A stretch of 64,000 nucleotides of DNA from Lingula anatina (GCF_001039355.2 NW_019774936.1:62001-126000); one strand, 5' to 3'. Positions 48,491 through 60,496 are shown, numbered from the stretch's first letter. Made by a program: numbers and translations. The notes: generated by a model from the sequence alone, not told the origin.

Positions 48491-48544
48491 ATTCAGGTTC
48501 TCAGACACGGTTTAGTGAAAATCATGAACATCATGCACAAGATG

Positions 48545-48630
48545 CACCATGGTCGGAGACTGGGGTTGCGCAGGGTGAAATAAGGTACACCCGAATTATC
48601 GAGTGCAAGAATATTTCCTTTCTCTTCGCC
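48545..48630 (+). mobile_element. Composite repeat, head fragment
   Basis: Only the conserved head (CACCATGGTCGGAGACTGGG, then GTGAAATAAGG) is present before unrelated sequence. Confidence 0.6.
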
Positions 48631-48861
48631 TAAAGTTCCTTAAAATGGTGCTGACGAGGGAATGGTCGTTCATCTCTATCTTTTTTACAGGTAAGACACA
48701 GATAAAACGTGAATTGAGCTATAGCTAACCCCGTATGGGGCCTTGCCTGCCATACTGCAATTTCATCAAAATGGGCTATTTTCTCGGTGGGATTATCAGA
48801 GAAAAAAGTTTAATATTTTTTTATCAAAGTCGCGTTCATACAGTACCCGGGGCAACATGAA

Positions 48862-49215
48862 GAACCATGGTCGGGGACTGTGGTTGCGCAGGATGAAATA
48901 GGGCACACGGATTATCGATTGCAATATATATACATGTACATGGCAGATATATACATGTACATAATAACTGGTCCTCTCCCTTCCAATGTAGAAAGTTTTC
49001 ATTTGATCCGCCATCCAACAACGAAGCTTTCGTGGCTACGTGGTAACTCCGTTTCCTCCTTCACGAGCAAACGCTTAGTAGTACGCGGGTTCGAGTACCA
49101 GCTCGTTGAACGTAACTTTTTTGTCCTAGAAATTATCTGGAAAGTTTGCTTTTGATTACTATAAGAGGAAACGCGTACGTACGGAGGGTGAGCGGGTCAG
49201 TCACGGTATCCGCTT
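48862..49215 (+). mobile_element. Composite repeat, head plus first tRNA-like module
   Basis: Head (ACCATGGTCGGGGACTGTGG), an internal AT repeat, then the first pol III-like module with GCGGGTTCGAGTACCAGCTC. The second module is missing. Confidence 0.65.
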
Positions 49216-49271
49216 TTTAGCGCTTCGCTAAAACTAAAACCCGCCTGCTGTGAGCGCCATTTGAACCCCTT

Positions 49272-50000
49272 GTACTCTTCGGTGACACTGGTAAAGACAA
49301 GCTAAATCTGGGTATACATCAAACTCCTAATTTAAAAAAAAGTCAGCCCTGTAAGAATTCTTCGTGTCGGGTTCTCAGACACAGCTTATTGCACCATGGT
49401 CGGGGACTAGGGTTGAGCGGTATGAAATAGGGCAACAGGATTATCGATTGCAATAGCAGATATATACATGTACGTCCAATCTGGTCCTCTCCCTGACAAG
49501 ATTGAAAGTTTCCATTTGATTCACCAACTACCAACGAAGCCTCCGTGGCTCCGTGGTAACTCCGTTTCCTTGTACATGAGAAAACGTTTGTACGCGGGTT
49601 CGAATACCAGCTCGTCGAACGTAACTTTTTTTTGTCCAAGAATGAATCTGGAAAATTTGCTTTTGATTACTATAAGAGGAAACGCGTACGTACGGAGGGT
49701 GGGCGGCTCAGTCACGGTGCAGTCGGTAGCGTGCATGGTTGCAAAAAAAGACAATACAAAGCGTCACCAACCATGGTAACGAGAAGTCACGAGTTCGAAT
49801 CCCGGATGAGGCACGTCAGCTCATCACGACAACGACCTTGCCCCTCGATCGGGCAGTCACCAGAACGAATGCGCTCTCTCGTGGGTCCTAGCATATTACC
49901 TTTTGCACAATAAAACCATATACTTTTGATTGAGTGACTGCAGACTGTTCATATGTTCATAGAGTACCCGGGGCAACTCTACAGTCAACATTGAATAAGT
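49272..50000. repeat. Duplicate block across the N at 50001, copy 1
   Basis: Collinear with 50006-50732 with about 97% identity. It contains a full composite repeat at 49394-49925: head, first module (TGGCTCCGTGGTAACTCCG ... GGGTTCGAATACC) and second module with a perfect B-box-like GAGTTCGAATCCC. Confidence 0.85.
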
Positions 50001-50005
50001 NGGCC

Positions 50006-50732
50006 TACTCTTCGGTGACACTGGTAAAGACAAGCTAAATCTGGGTATACATCAAACTCCTAATTTAAAAAAAGTCAGCCCTGTAAGAATTCTTCGTGTC
50101 GGGTTCTCAGACACAGCTTATTGCACCATGGTCGGGGACTAGGGTTGAGCGGTATGAAAGAGGGCAACAGGATTATCGATTGCAATAGCAGAGATATACA
50201 TGTACGTCCAATCTGGTCCTCTCCCTGACAAGATAGAAAGTTTCCATTTGATTCATCACCTACCATCGAAGGCTCCGTGGCTCCGTGGTAACTCCGTTTC
50301 CTTGTACATGAGAAAACGTTAGTACGCGGGTTCGAGTACCAGCTCGTCGAACGTAACTTTTTTTTGTCCTAGAATTAATCTGGAAAATTTGCTTTTGATT
50401 ACTATAAGAGGAAACGCGTACGTACGGAGGGTGGGCGGCTCAGTCACGGTGCAGTCGGTAGCGTGCATGGATGCAAAAAAAGACAATACAAAGCGTCACC
50501 AACCATGGTAACGAGAAGTCACGAGTTCGAATCCCGGATGAGGCACATCAGCTCATCACGACAACGACCTTGCCCCTCGATCGGGCAGTCACCAGAACGA
50601 ATGCGCTCTCTCGTGGGTCCTAGCAAATTACCTTTTGCACAATAAAACCATATACTTTTGATTGAGTGACTGCAGACTGTTCATATGTTCATAGAGTACC
50701 CGGGGCAACTCCACAGTCAACATTGAATGAGT
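50006..50732. repeat. Duplicate block across the N at 50001, copy 2
   Basis: Restarts five bases after the N with the same sequence; its composite repeat spans 50127-50647. Probable allelic contig end. Confidence 0.85.
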
Positions 50733-51473
50733 GAAGACTACTCAAATCTGAAACCGCCAAGGTGTGAACAGCTGTGCATCTCATCGTGCTATATAACGTC
50801 AAAGGTGAAACCAAACGTTATCTCAGTGCGAAATAAAATGAAAATATAAACATCTGAACTCATGTAACTAGGAACGTTCCGAGCGAAATAGCAATGAAAC
50901 CGATCGAACTTGAATTGATTCAGTAGCTTCAGGTATAACACCACGTCATACCACCTGTTAACCGCGCTCAGCAGGGAAAAAAATGACATCTTCTATGCGG
51001 AATTATTTGACAGATATGTTTTACTCGAAATTCGCATCGCCGCAATTGCTTGTATGGAAAACGCACCAGTTTTTGTACATTTTAACGTTTTTTTTTTACG
51101 GTATCCGCTTCTTAAGGCCTCTTGATATGTCCAAGTTTGTACTGAAAGCCATGCGATGACCCTCTGTCAATCTCAGAATAAGGGTTTAGCAGGGCAGCAT
51201 GAGCGTCACACGGAGAATAGCAATATTATTGCTGTATGCTTTGATGGAAATACAATAGAATTTTTAAATAAAAAAATTAGAATAATTCTTAGGTAATTCC
51301 AGGGTCCAGAATTTTTTGAAGGAGGGGAGGGGTGTTTTAGGGATTGGCATGTGAATTGTATACTGGTTTTCGAAATCTGTTGAGAGCAGTATTTTGGACA
51401 ATTGTTATATTTCTCAAAGTCGTTTTGTTCAATTGTTCAAATTGTTGCGCCCTAAAATGCTCTATTAATCGAC
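50733..51473. other. Intergenic, nothing recognised
   Basis: No exon or clear repeat. The stretch near 51310-51350 has a G-rich segment of the kind seen in the dispersed repeats. Confidence 0.5.
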
Positions 51474-51546
51474 GGTTCTGTAGTGTAGTGGCGATCACGT
51501 CAGCTTTACACGCTGAAGGTCCCAGGTTCGAGACCTGGCAGAGCCA
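51474..51546 (+). tRNA. tRNA-Val (anticodon UAC)
   Basis: A 73-nt cloverleaf. The 7-bp acceptor stem pairs GGTTCTG with CAGAGCC (one G-U), discriminator A. The anticodon stem TCAGC/GCTGA encloses the loop TTTACAC, giving anticodon TAC. The T arm CCAGG/CCTGG has loop TTCGAGA. The D region TAGTGTAGTGGCGATCAC is as in animal tRNA-Val. A T-run (TTTT) follows within about 5 bases as a pol III terminator. All stems are intact, so it looks functional rather than SINE-derived. Confidence 0.95.
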
Positions 51547-51833
51547 ACGTTTTGGACAATTGCTACTCGTGTCTTTATAATGATCAGTCGAGCTTGGCAG
51601 TGTCGTTTATATACGTACCCACTTACCACAGTCATTGTTGATAAGCACTAAACTGTATGTCAAAAAAAAGCAATTGAACTAATCAACTAATAATTGTAAA
51701 AAAAAATGTGTTTTCACCTAATCTGATTCCAGCCGAATATAACGATTCATAACACTAACGAATGTCATTTCTTTTTTTCCATTCAGTAGGACGAGCGACC
51801 TTCACTTTGGACTAGATAAATACTCCCAGATTA

Positions 51834-52978
51834 GGGCCCCTTTACACTGGACGGCGTCCTTTCTGCGTCCCTTCTGCGTTCAAAAATGTGGTCAGGACGC
51901 TCAACGGTCGCCAAAGCAATCAAATCGTGTCTCAGTGTAAAGGCGTCTGCGTCCCTTGTGCGTCCTTTGAACGACCGTATCTTGATTTTACCTGTAAAAC
52001 TGCGAGCAACCTGCCTGCCTCCACTGTACGTCCCCTGTGCAACCCAAGGCGTCCATTGCGATGTTTTAGAGACCATTGAGCATTCTTGCTGCGTTCTCTG
52101 TACCTTCATCGGCGATTATAGTGGCGTCTATTCTACGATCATTCTGCATCCTGCTTGACCGATGAGCGTTATTTGGGCGTCCTTCTCTATATTCTAACTC
52201 ATCTTTTCATCGGTTCTAACCAGGTCATCCAATAAAGAACATTTCCAGCACACAAAACAAATAAATGGGAATAAACGCTTTAAACTATAGTGATGCAAGG
52301 TCTGCATGGACTGATAATCAGCCAGATGCTCATTGTTATCCTTATAAGAAGGATGGACAGGGACCGAAAACGAGAAAGTATGACTGACACAACATAGAAT
52401 GTTTGAATCCGTTTTCAAATGAAGCATTCTGCAAAAAGTTCTGACAATTAATCTTGTAAAAAAGGCAAAATATTCGTCTAATAATAACCTTAAAAAAATG
52501 GATCGTTTCATGAATTTTAGGGGAAAAAACAATCGGAGGCTGATATGAGACCACTGTTACCCTTAGAATTCCTGTCTGGTGAAAAATACCTCAGCACGGC
52601 CCCGTTTGAGAGTGAAAAAAATAACTTTCTACGTGTCGAACAATGGACGATCTTTAAGTTTTCATTCTGCAACCAAAGCGATGCTTGTGCGTCCTCTCTA
52701 CGACCGCGGCGATGCGTGTGCGTTCTCTCTGCGACTACGGCGATGCCCGTGCGTCCTTTCTGCGTCCATTGAGCGACCATCCTACATCGCGTTCTCTCTG
52801 CGATTGTTTTGAACATGCTCAAAACTTCGCGGCGTCCATGGCGTCCTCGGCGATGCTTGAACGTTCTTTGTGCGACCTTGGCGATCACTGTGCGTTCTTT
52901 GAGCGTCCGACGGCGTCCTGGCCAGTTTCATGGTCGCACAAAGGACGCAGAAAGGACGCCGTCCAGTGTAAAGGGGGT
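51834..52978. mobile_element. 1.1-kb non-autonomous DNA transposon, TTA target
   Basis: Left end GGGCCCCTTTACACTGGACG and right end (read inward) ACCCCCTTTACACTGGACGG share about 32 bp of inverted repeat, continuing GGCGTCCTTTCTGCGTCC. Both ends abut TTA (51831-51833, 52979-52981), a Harbinger-type target duplication. The inner flanks are packed with GCGTCC/GCGACC motifs in both orientations. No transposase frame exists, so it depends on an enzyme made elsewhere. Confidence 0.8.
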
Positions 52979-53032
52979 TTAAGAATCCTACTTGACTGAG
53001 GTGTAACTGTAAGCGCGAGGTCGGATTCAGAA

Positions 53033-53232
53033 TTATTTGAAGGGGTGGTCGGGGCCTGCTGAAGGGCTTCGAAAATTTTGATGTTTTGGAAGACCAAATG
53101 GTGGCATTTGACACGGTTTAGAACTTATTATGACTCAGCTAGTCAGAATTCTAATAACAAGAGGGTTATATCGGTATGATTTTTTTTCAAAAACCGAAAG
53201 CGGGGTCTAGACCCTTAACTCCGCCTCTGAAA
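53033..53232. repeat. Dispersed repeat, copy 2
   Basis: Related to 5330-5515 (shared motifs CAGCTAGTCAGAATTCTAAT, GAGGG, T-run, and end CCGCCTCTG). No coding content. Confidence 0.55.
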
Positions 53233-54830
53233 CGACTCCTTATTTACCTTGGCCCTCACTTGTTGACTCGTTATAAAGCTCTGTTCAATAATTTTTTAGC
53301 ATCATGAGGTTTATTTTTCTCTGCACATTAATTACACATTGCAAAGTTTATGTTTATCTCGTCTACCAATAGCAAGTGAATAGTGCTACGTAACGAACTG
53401 TTATTCACCATCATCTAAATACCTCTTGGGTATAATTTCTTCTTTTGAAATGTCTTAACTTCCACACGACAACGAGGAGTGATGTTAACGTTTATAATTC
53501 CCCCCAGAAACACCTTGTGGTAACAACGGTAGCTAAAAATCAGATGGATTTCACATTTTCAGTGTATCTGTGAAAGAGAAAGGTTGATAAAGGTTGAAGG
53601 TAGAAAAAAAAACAGACAATGGATTTGCAGATAATTATTGGTACGCGTGTCAGTTTTTCTCCATTCAAGGTTAAAAAAAGAATTCATTCTATCTGCTGGG
53701 TTTACTGCGACATATGCCATATTCAAACAATAGAGCCAGGTTGAAATGGTGGTTTATAATGACAGTTTGAAAAGGTGTATCGATTAAGGTGTGAAAGAAA
53801 TAAAAAGTGGTTTAATGACTGTTAGCAAAGGTGTGTCGATTAAGGTGTGAAAGAATAAAAAGTGTCAGTTAATTTATTCTCATTATTTAGATATAGGCCA
53901 CGTGTGCCATGACAAGTTGTGAGCATGCGCACACCAATTCTATTGATCATTTTAAACCCACTCCCTGCGATAAAGCGAGTCAGTTTAACAGTTTTGTTAG
54001 ACAGAGGTCCAGCTAGGCGTATCTTCTTCTACCTGTTCCAAGGGGTTTTACCAGCTAAGGTAAATAGGCAGTTTTTTTCTTTAATTGGTTGTCGGAGAGA
54101 GGGGGGTTACCCGTACATGTACAGGTGGGAGAATTACGACATTCATGTACATGATTAATGTAAAGAGAAGAAAACACTTGAATTTGCTGAATTTCTGATT
54201 TTGATTTTTATTGGAAAGAAGAAAATATTGATATGAATCGGATAAAAACAGAAATAGGTAGATGGATTGTTCTCACATATAGTGAGCGAACTCTTGTCAG
54301 TATCAGTATGCTACGTGATCTCGAATCCCCCATTTTTCTTAGCATGGAGGCGCAGAAATCTTTGAGGCGGCAAGTTGGCCCATGTCGAATTTTTTTTGTA
54401 CGGATTTTCCAAGCCTTGTCTGAAAATGTCTTTCTATTATTTACTCTGTGGGATTTGCATGATTGCGCTGGTTTGTCCACCCTACCAACTCTCAGTTGGT
54501 TCGTGTTCTGTGTAGTTTAGATAATCACCTTGGAATATAACTGGGTGGTTTCTATTTCGAAATGTTCAGATGAAAACAAATTCCGAGAATCCGAGGTATA
54601 TCTAAATATCAATATTCCAAGATGTAGGATTCATTGTTTTTATCTGAAACAAGACCTTTTGAAATAAAGTTGATTGAAGTGATATCAAAACGGTTTTCTG
54701 AAGGGAAAAAATAGTTATTTTGAAAGAACAATCTTCATCGCTATTTTCTTTTTCATATCTTATCTGTACCGCTTAGAAAAGCATGAAATGTACTTGTCCT
54801 GCTAACATTTTTAACCTTCCTCTTTCACAG
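53233..54830. other. Upstream flank of the six-cysteine peptide gene
   Basis: No exon recognised. A 30-bp motif (GTGTATCGATTAAGGTGTGA) is repeated at about 53776 and 53832. A noncoding first exon of the peptide gene is expected here because an acceptor precedes its ATG. Confidence 0.5.
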
Positions 54831-54838
54831 AATCAGCC

Positions 54839-55054
54839 ATGCAAAGGTCTTCGCTATTCGCCCTGGCAATCCTTCTGCTGACGGTGTACCAGCTCAGCAT
54901 GTTGTGCACTGTGGCTGAGGCCTGTTCCATGGACTCGCAGACCAACAAATGCGTCGGCTCGTGTACCGGGGGTAAAGAATGTCAGATGGCCTCGGCTTCC
55001 TACTCCAACGGGCAGTGGACATACAGATGCGAGTGTATTTATGATTATTATTAA
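54839..55054 (+). CDS. Secreted six-cysteine peptide (71 aa precursor)
   Basis: The frame starts 9 bases after a good acceptor (TCTTTCACAG at 54830), so an untranslated exon lies upstream. Residues 1-28 form a strong signal peptide (FALAILLLTVYQLSML, cleavage likely after AEA). The mature part of about 43 residues has six cysteines: C29, C38, C42, C48, C64, C66, i.e. C-x8-C-x3-C-x5-C-x15-C-x-C. The CxxxC and CxC spacing is the hallmark of the cysteine-stabilised alpha-beta fold (defensin-like), but the C3-C4 and C4-C5 loops are atypical and the net charge is not strongly positive. I do not recognise a named family. A host-defence or signalling role is inference only. Confidence 0.75.
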   Translation: MQRSSLFALAILLLTVYQLSMLCTVAEACSMDSQTNKCVGSCTGGKECQMASASYSNGQWTYRCECIYDYY

Positions 55055-55200
55055 CGGTCCTGAAACTTGTCGCTGAACCCGGGACGTCCACGTCAGCAGC
55101 CTTATGGCTGAACCCTTTATAATCCGATATAACCCTGTCACATATGATGTACATGTAAACTGTATTATTTACCCCTGAGTTTTCACATATACTTGGAGCA

Positions 55201-55206
55201 AATAAA
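55201..55206 (+). terminator. Polyadenylation signal of the six-cysteine peptide gene
   Basis: AATAAA about 147 nt after the stop codon, at a normal 3' UTR distance. Confidence 0.65.
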
Positions 55207-55531
55207 CAGAACCATAATGTGAAATTCTGTCTGACTGAGAGACATCAGAATGATCCTGAACCCGGGGCTTTCAGTTCTCACGAGAGCTGCAATCAGTGTA
55301 TGAAGCTTGACGTTAATAAATGGTACAAGCATAAATATTGTGTTCAGTATTTTTAAATCATATCCTCATTTATGAGGCATGATAAAGATTATCAGTGAAT
55401 AAATAGTTTGGTCACCTAGATAAGTGCAGTTTGAGCAACTTTTGGGAAACGAATTGAACAGGTATGGAATAAGGATGACGACAGATGGCGCCAGATATGG
55501 TTCTTGGTCTCATGTGCTCCGGTTAGCGTCT

Positions 55532-55701
55532 TGATCAGAACGCGCTCTCGTATAAAAATGTACAGCTTGAACTTATCTTAATGGCTTGTTGGCAACGTTA
55601 TCAAAACAGATAATTTTGATCAGAACGCGCTCTCGTACGAAAGTACATGTATACAGCTTAAACTCATCTTATTGACTTGCTGGCAACATCATCAAAACAG
55701 A
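55532..55701. repeat. About 83-bp tandem duplication
   Basis: TTGATCAGAACGCGCTCTCG occurs near 55532 and 55616. Each copy continues through a TACAGCTT, a CTTGTTGGCAAC-like and an ATCAAAACAGA segment, with several substitutions. Confidence 0.75.
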
Positions 55702-57790
55702 GAAAGTCTAAAAAAAGCATCAACAACGTTATAAGCAGATATCTTTTCTAGAGACTTTAGTATTTCATGTACCCTGTGGGCAACCGGCTGTTTTTACTAG
55801 TTTGGAAAGGTTTTACCCCACGAAACTCCCCCCCCCCCTCCCCTAGAAAATAAAAGAAGGCTCCTGATGATTCGCAATGACCGTCCATTGAACAGCTGGC
55901 GAAGTGTCACCACCAGTTTCCGTGTTTCTTTCGATAAAAAAAAACCCGATCACAATTTCCTGTATCATGTAATATTTCCTATAAAAATGAAACCAAAATG
56001 ACAAGAAGGTGCTCTTTGGGGGGCATTAATGTAATTGATGCCTAGTCATAACTCTATAATCACCGAGTTAGCGAGATGTAGTTGGCATCATACACTAAAA
56101 TAAATACTAATTTTTATCACTTACTGGAGTTATCACAGTTGTAACGATCGTGTAATATGCGATAATAAATGACAATATAGGCATTTCTGGGGGGTTTTGA
56201 CGTTTTTATTACTGTCCAGGCCTTCCTAGGGCCCAAGCTTAAGAGCTTACGAAGGCATTATGGAGTACATTCGGGTGCTTGCGAGATGAAACTGGTATCA
56301 CACACTTACATAAATGTTCATTAGAATAACTTACCAGAGTAATTTCCCCCGCTTACCTGTGTAATAAGCGATAATTATTAATAATAACGGGTTGAAATGA
56401 AAATGTTTAAGTTTTAACAACTGGTTGTGACTTAATAAGGCCGGAGTTGGGTATCCCAAGTGTCAGGACACTGTAAAGCTAGCTTGCTCACTATACCTTT
56501 TCATGTATTAGCTTTACAGTGCATATATAGGTTATATATGAAATCAAGATCAAGGTGGCAATACCGAAATCTAGGACCCAGGATAGAGTTGATCGCTTGC
56601 ATCATAAACCTATTTGTCCCAGATATAATGGTTTTATTCTCCCCTTAATCAAGCACGAATATAGGTATCACGTAGAAAACCTATTATGGTTTCCAATAAC
56701 AATGTGTTTTTTATAAGTATCACGTAGATTGAGGATTCCAATTAACATTGTTGCAAGTTAAAATTCTTTTAATTAAAATTGTCAAGCGTCGGTGAAAAAA
56801 TGTTATTTTTATACACAAACACACACAAACAAACAAAATGAACGCGATGCCAATTCAATTTTTGTTGCAACTTCATACACTGTACATAGGGCCCTCCATA
56901 GTCTCATTGATTGTCAAGTCTCTGAAATACAAACGCTGCTGCAGCTGATTTTAAGCTTAAATATACGGAATTTAGCTCGACAGAACAAAATAAAAAGAAA
57001 GAAAAAAGGAAAATGGCGTCAATTTTCCCGCAGACTACAAGTTTTCTTTCTTTTGCGTCTTTTCTGATGGTATGGCATAGAAATTTCATTTGTCTTTTTT
57101 TCTGAGTGTTTTCATTAGTGAGCGTTGTACTCTAGGCAGCTGTAATACTTCTTCATTGGTCTTTATGCTGTCAAAATATATATATAAATAAATAAATAAA
57201 AAATAACAGCTGTATTCCTGTCCTATACTTTATCCTGGATTTTGTTGAAAATGTCCTATTTCGGTTCCATTTTAATTTACCACAATTTTCCTTTGTAGTT
57301 TTTTTTTTATTTACTATGTTGTGCTAACACCACCTGCGCTAAATAGATGGCTTATGTCACGTATACAACCATTCTTTTTTACAAAAAAAAAAAAGACAAA
57401 GTCGTATGTATTACTAGTTTGTTTTCAAAGCTACCAGCATTGAATTCTGCACCTCCATCCCGTACATAGGCTAAATATTGAATGATATTTTGCAAAAAAT
57501 GAAAATGACAAGGTTATCATCTGAAGTCATTAAAAACAACGTATGGAAGGACAGAAACAATGTTTTAATGCTTGAAAGCGGTAAAATTATCAAAATCAAA
57601 AGGGCAAAAACTTTTTTTTTTAATTTCAAGCTGTAAAATAACAACATTAAAAGGCTAAACATCTGATCACTTCATTCGCTATAAAAAGCGTGACGCATAA
57701 GCTGGTAGAGGATAGAAAGAAGTATATGCTCTCAATGAACAGATAGGCCCTATAGCCTATACAAGTAGTCCAACGTCTTTCAGCAGACTT
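55702..57790. other. Intergenic, nothing recognised
   Basis: AT-rich. A diverged direct repeat of roughly 200 bp may span 56040-56370 (GAGTTAGCGAGATG/GGTGCTTGCGAGATG). No exon was found. Confidence 0.45.
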
Positions 57791-57792
57791 GC

Positions 57793-57843
<51 letters not shown>
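57791..57843. repeat. (TG)n microsatellite followed by a G-run
   Basis: Pure TG run running into about 13 G. Confidence 0.95.
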
Positions 57844-57844
<1 letters not shown>

Positions 57845-58185
57845 GGGGGGGGGGGGGAGGGCAATTCCCGAATTTAACTTAAATAAGGCGCAACTTTAAA
57901 GTTATTTTTGCCTGAAGGAGGATTAATTTGGTTTATAACTTGACATATCGACTTTATTTTAGTCGTACAAGAAACTAATAGAAGTGAAGAATAAAAGTCG
58001 CTTTAATCAGAACTTTTATAAAATGAGTATATAACGTTGAATTGTCGTACAAACAAACAGCATCTGATGTTTCTTTAAATATTGAAATATTATTAAACTG
58101 TTTCGTTTTGACTAGATTCTTGCTGAAAACGCCTTAATCTGATCAGCAACAACGTCGATCTGGTTAGCGGTAAACAAACATTGAG

Positions 58186-58532
58186 TTGGGCTTGTCTTGG
58201 GATATGGTCATTTACAAGGTCGTTCGCTTCGGTTGCAGGGAAAAGAGTAATATAAGCATGCTAGTTCGCGTCTTGTTTCGAGGGCCGGAAATATTGTACG
58301 GCACCCACTGCTGGGGAGCCCTGCTCACCAAGACCGCAAGCCGACCTTTGTTTCAGTTAAGTCGGAGTATATCGAGTCACCCAATCAGTCGCTTCCCGGT
58401 GCCTGAACGCTCCAAGCTCCCAGAAGATATTCAGGAGCAGATGGACGAAGTCGAAGAGAAGGTCAGTTGCTTTCCTTGTCACGGTTAAATACGTCATCTA
58501 TCCTCCACTGAAGTTACGGCCTCTCTCTCTTA

Positions 58533-58574
<42 letters not shown>

Positions 58575-58577
58575 TTG

Positions 58578-58637
<60 letters not shown>

Positions 58638-59781
58638 ATTTGCTAGAGTTTTAATGCTAAACTTTACCCCTTGGCAACCTGTATGACTACTACTAATACT
58701 TTAATTATGTGAACCTGATTTAAATAGCTCCCTCGTTCCCCCCAAAACTAAAGTTTATGTTTTAAGTCAAGATGTGTAGCTAATTTGGAATTTCAAAAAC
58801 AAGAATATGACACTTTCATGGACTGCAAAAAAATAAATGACAAATTAAAACAGGAAGGATTCATGACTTTGATGGAAAGGGAACATGCATCCAGGAAGTA
58901 GGCCTATGTCATTTTATAATGAAAAAAAAAACTGCAAAAAAAGGCAGCTACCCCCTAGAGATGCATGTTATGATATTCAAGGTCACACATTTTTCTAGGC
59001 TTTTGCTCTCAAGATCATCATTATATGTTTTCAGTCAGGTTTCCTCCCAAATGTGTTCAAGGCGCTGGCCTACAGACCAGATGAGTTCAGAGCATTCTTC
59101 AGTTACTATGATGCAGTCATGAACAGAGAAGGTAATTGGTGATATCTACCTCTGATTATAAATAATTGATGATTTTTTACTTAAAAAAAAAAGGTAGTTT
59201 AAAATGTTGTTTATATTAAACTATATGATTGCCACTCAATTTTGTTTTATTCATACATAAAATTCATTTTCATGTATTTTGAAAACAAAGGCTATTGCAA
59301 GTTACAGTGAATGTGTGTAATTGCTTTAAATTTTATATCCATTGCATTTAGAATAATTTCTGTTAGTTAAATACAAGAAATTCCTCTTATGGCAGTTACA
59401 TACTTTAAATACCAATTACCATCACGCGTGTGCACACGCATACACACACACACACACACAGTATAGGCCTAGAGCTTTTTATTTATTTCTTATTTAATTT
59501 CATTGATGATATTTAAAAGAATTGTGAATTCTGATTCAACATCCCATCTATTTACCAGCATCCTGTATTTAAGTATTATTTCAGGTTCAAAGTTAAGTAA
59601 AGCAGACAAAGAGATGATCATAGTGGCTACCAGTGCTGCCAATAACTGTCTGTACTGTGTGGTAGCACATGGGGCACTGCACAGAATATACTCCAAGAAT
59701 CCTATACAGTCAGATCAGGTATGGTGTTAGAATTGGTCCACCTCCCTCTCTCCCTCTCTCCCTCTTTCTCTATCTGAGGAG

Positions 59782-59823
<42 letters not shown>

Positions 59824-60496
59824 TGGTAATGATAGGCATAAGCAGTTGGAATGTTGATAAAATAGAAGATTGTTATAAGATGAAAGGACAAGAACGATAT
59901 GATAAGTTATAGTGAAAGTGTATAAGTTGTTATGAAAGTTGGTGGTGAAGCACATACTCCTGTGTCTAAAAAAATTTCTGCTACATAAAAGGACATTAAA
60001 AGGATTACTCCCATACTTAAAAACTGTCCTAAAATTAGAACAAAATTTCTTTAAGCTTTTAAAGTTTGCAGTGTATAATGGAAGATAATTAAAGCTAAAA
60101 TCAGGGGTTGTCCAAAATTTTGGCATCATGTCCTTTAAGGCTTTCTGTTATGAGTTTTTTTTTTCATTTAATTTATTTTTAATATTTTAATGTAAATGGT
60201 GGTTACACTTATTTATTTCACTGTTCTAGGTGGCTGTAAATTGGAGATGCTCGGACATTGATGACAGACAGAAGGCCATTTTGGAGTTTGCAATTGACGT
60301 TTGCCAAGCTCGACCAATCACAGAGCAGCACTTTGAGGAATTAGCCAATCATGGACTGTCTAAGGAAGATGCTTGGGATATTGGTTCAATTGCTGCTTTG
60401 TTTGCTTTGTCTAACAGAATGGCCCATGTGACTGCAATGAGACCCAATGATGAGTTTTACCTGATGGGAAGAGTAAAGAAAGAGAAGTCAAAGTAA
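58186..60496 (+). CDS. AhpD/carboxymuconolactone-decarboxylase-like protein, 4 exons
   Basis: Exons 58186-58461, 59035-59131, 59585-59718 and 60230-60496 join in phases 0, 1 and 0; 774 nt, 257 aa (233 aa if the Met at 58258 is used, which I slightly favour). The N-terminal stretch is Arg/Ser-rich without acids (TASRPLFQLSRSISSHPISR), a likely mitochondrial presequence. The CMD/AhpD core follows: GFLPNVFKALAYRPDEFRAF, then E134 and the redox motif C146-x-x-C149-x3-H153 in NNCLYCVVAHG, then a second helical half (LANHGLSKEDAWDIGSIAAL). It resembles the 'uncharacterized peroxidase-related' AhpD family, which reduces peroxides through the CxxC pair. Substrate and electron donor are unknown. The nearest neighbours are unrelated. 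Confidence 0.85.
58521..58636. repeat. (CT)n microsatellite, about 115 bp
   Basis: Two long CT runs separated by GCTTGCCCCCCC, starting about 60 bp after the donor of exon 1 of the AhpD-like gene. Confidence 0.95.
59782..59823. repeat. (ATT)n microsatellite
   Basis: About 14 ATT units in the third intron of the AhpD-like gene. Confidence 0.95.

Noticed and set aside
49343-50645. Frames conserved between 49.3-49.9 kb and 50.0-50.6 kb
   Set aside because: Conservation is due to the duplicate block around the N; the sequence is a tRNA-derived repeat with frames on both strands.
52545-53114. Overlapping frames on both strands rich in Arg, Ser and Cys
   Set aside because: They come from the GCGTCC-repeat transposon, where stop codons are rare by composition.
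54208-54520. Frames of 90-95 codons on both strands upstream of the six-cysteine peptide
   Set aside because: No recognisable domain, no flanking splice sites and overlapping opposite-strand frames; left as intergenic.
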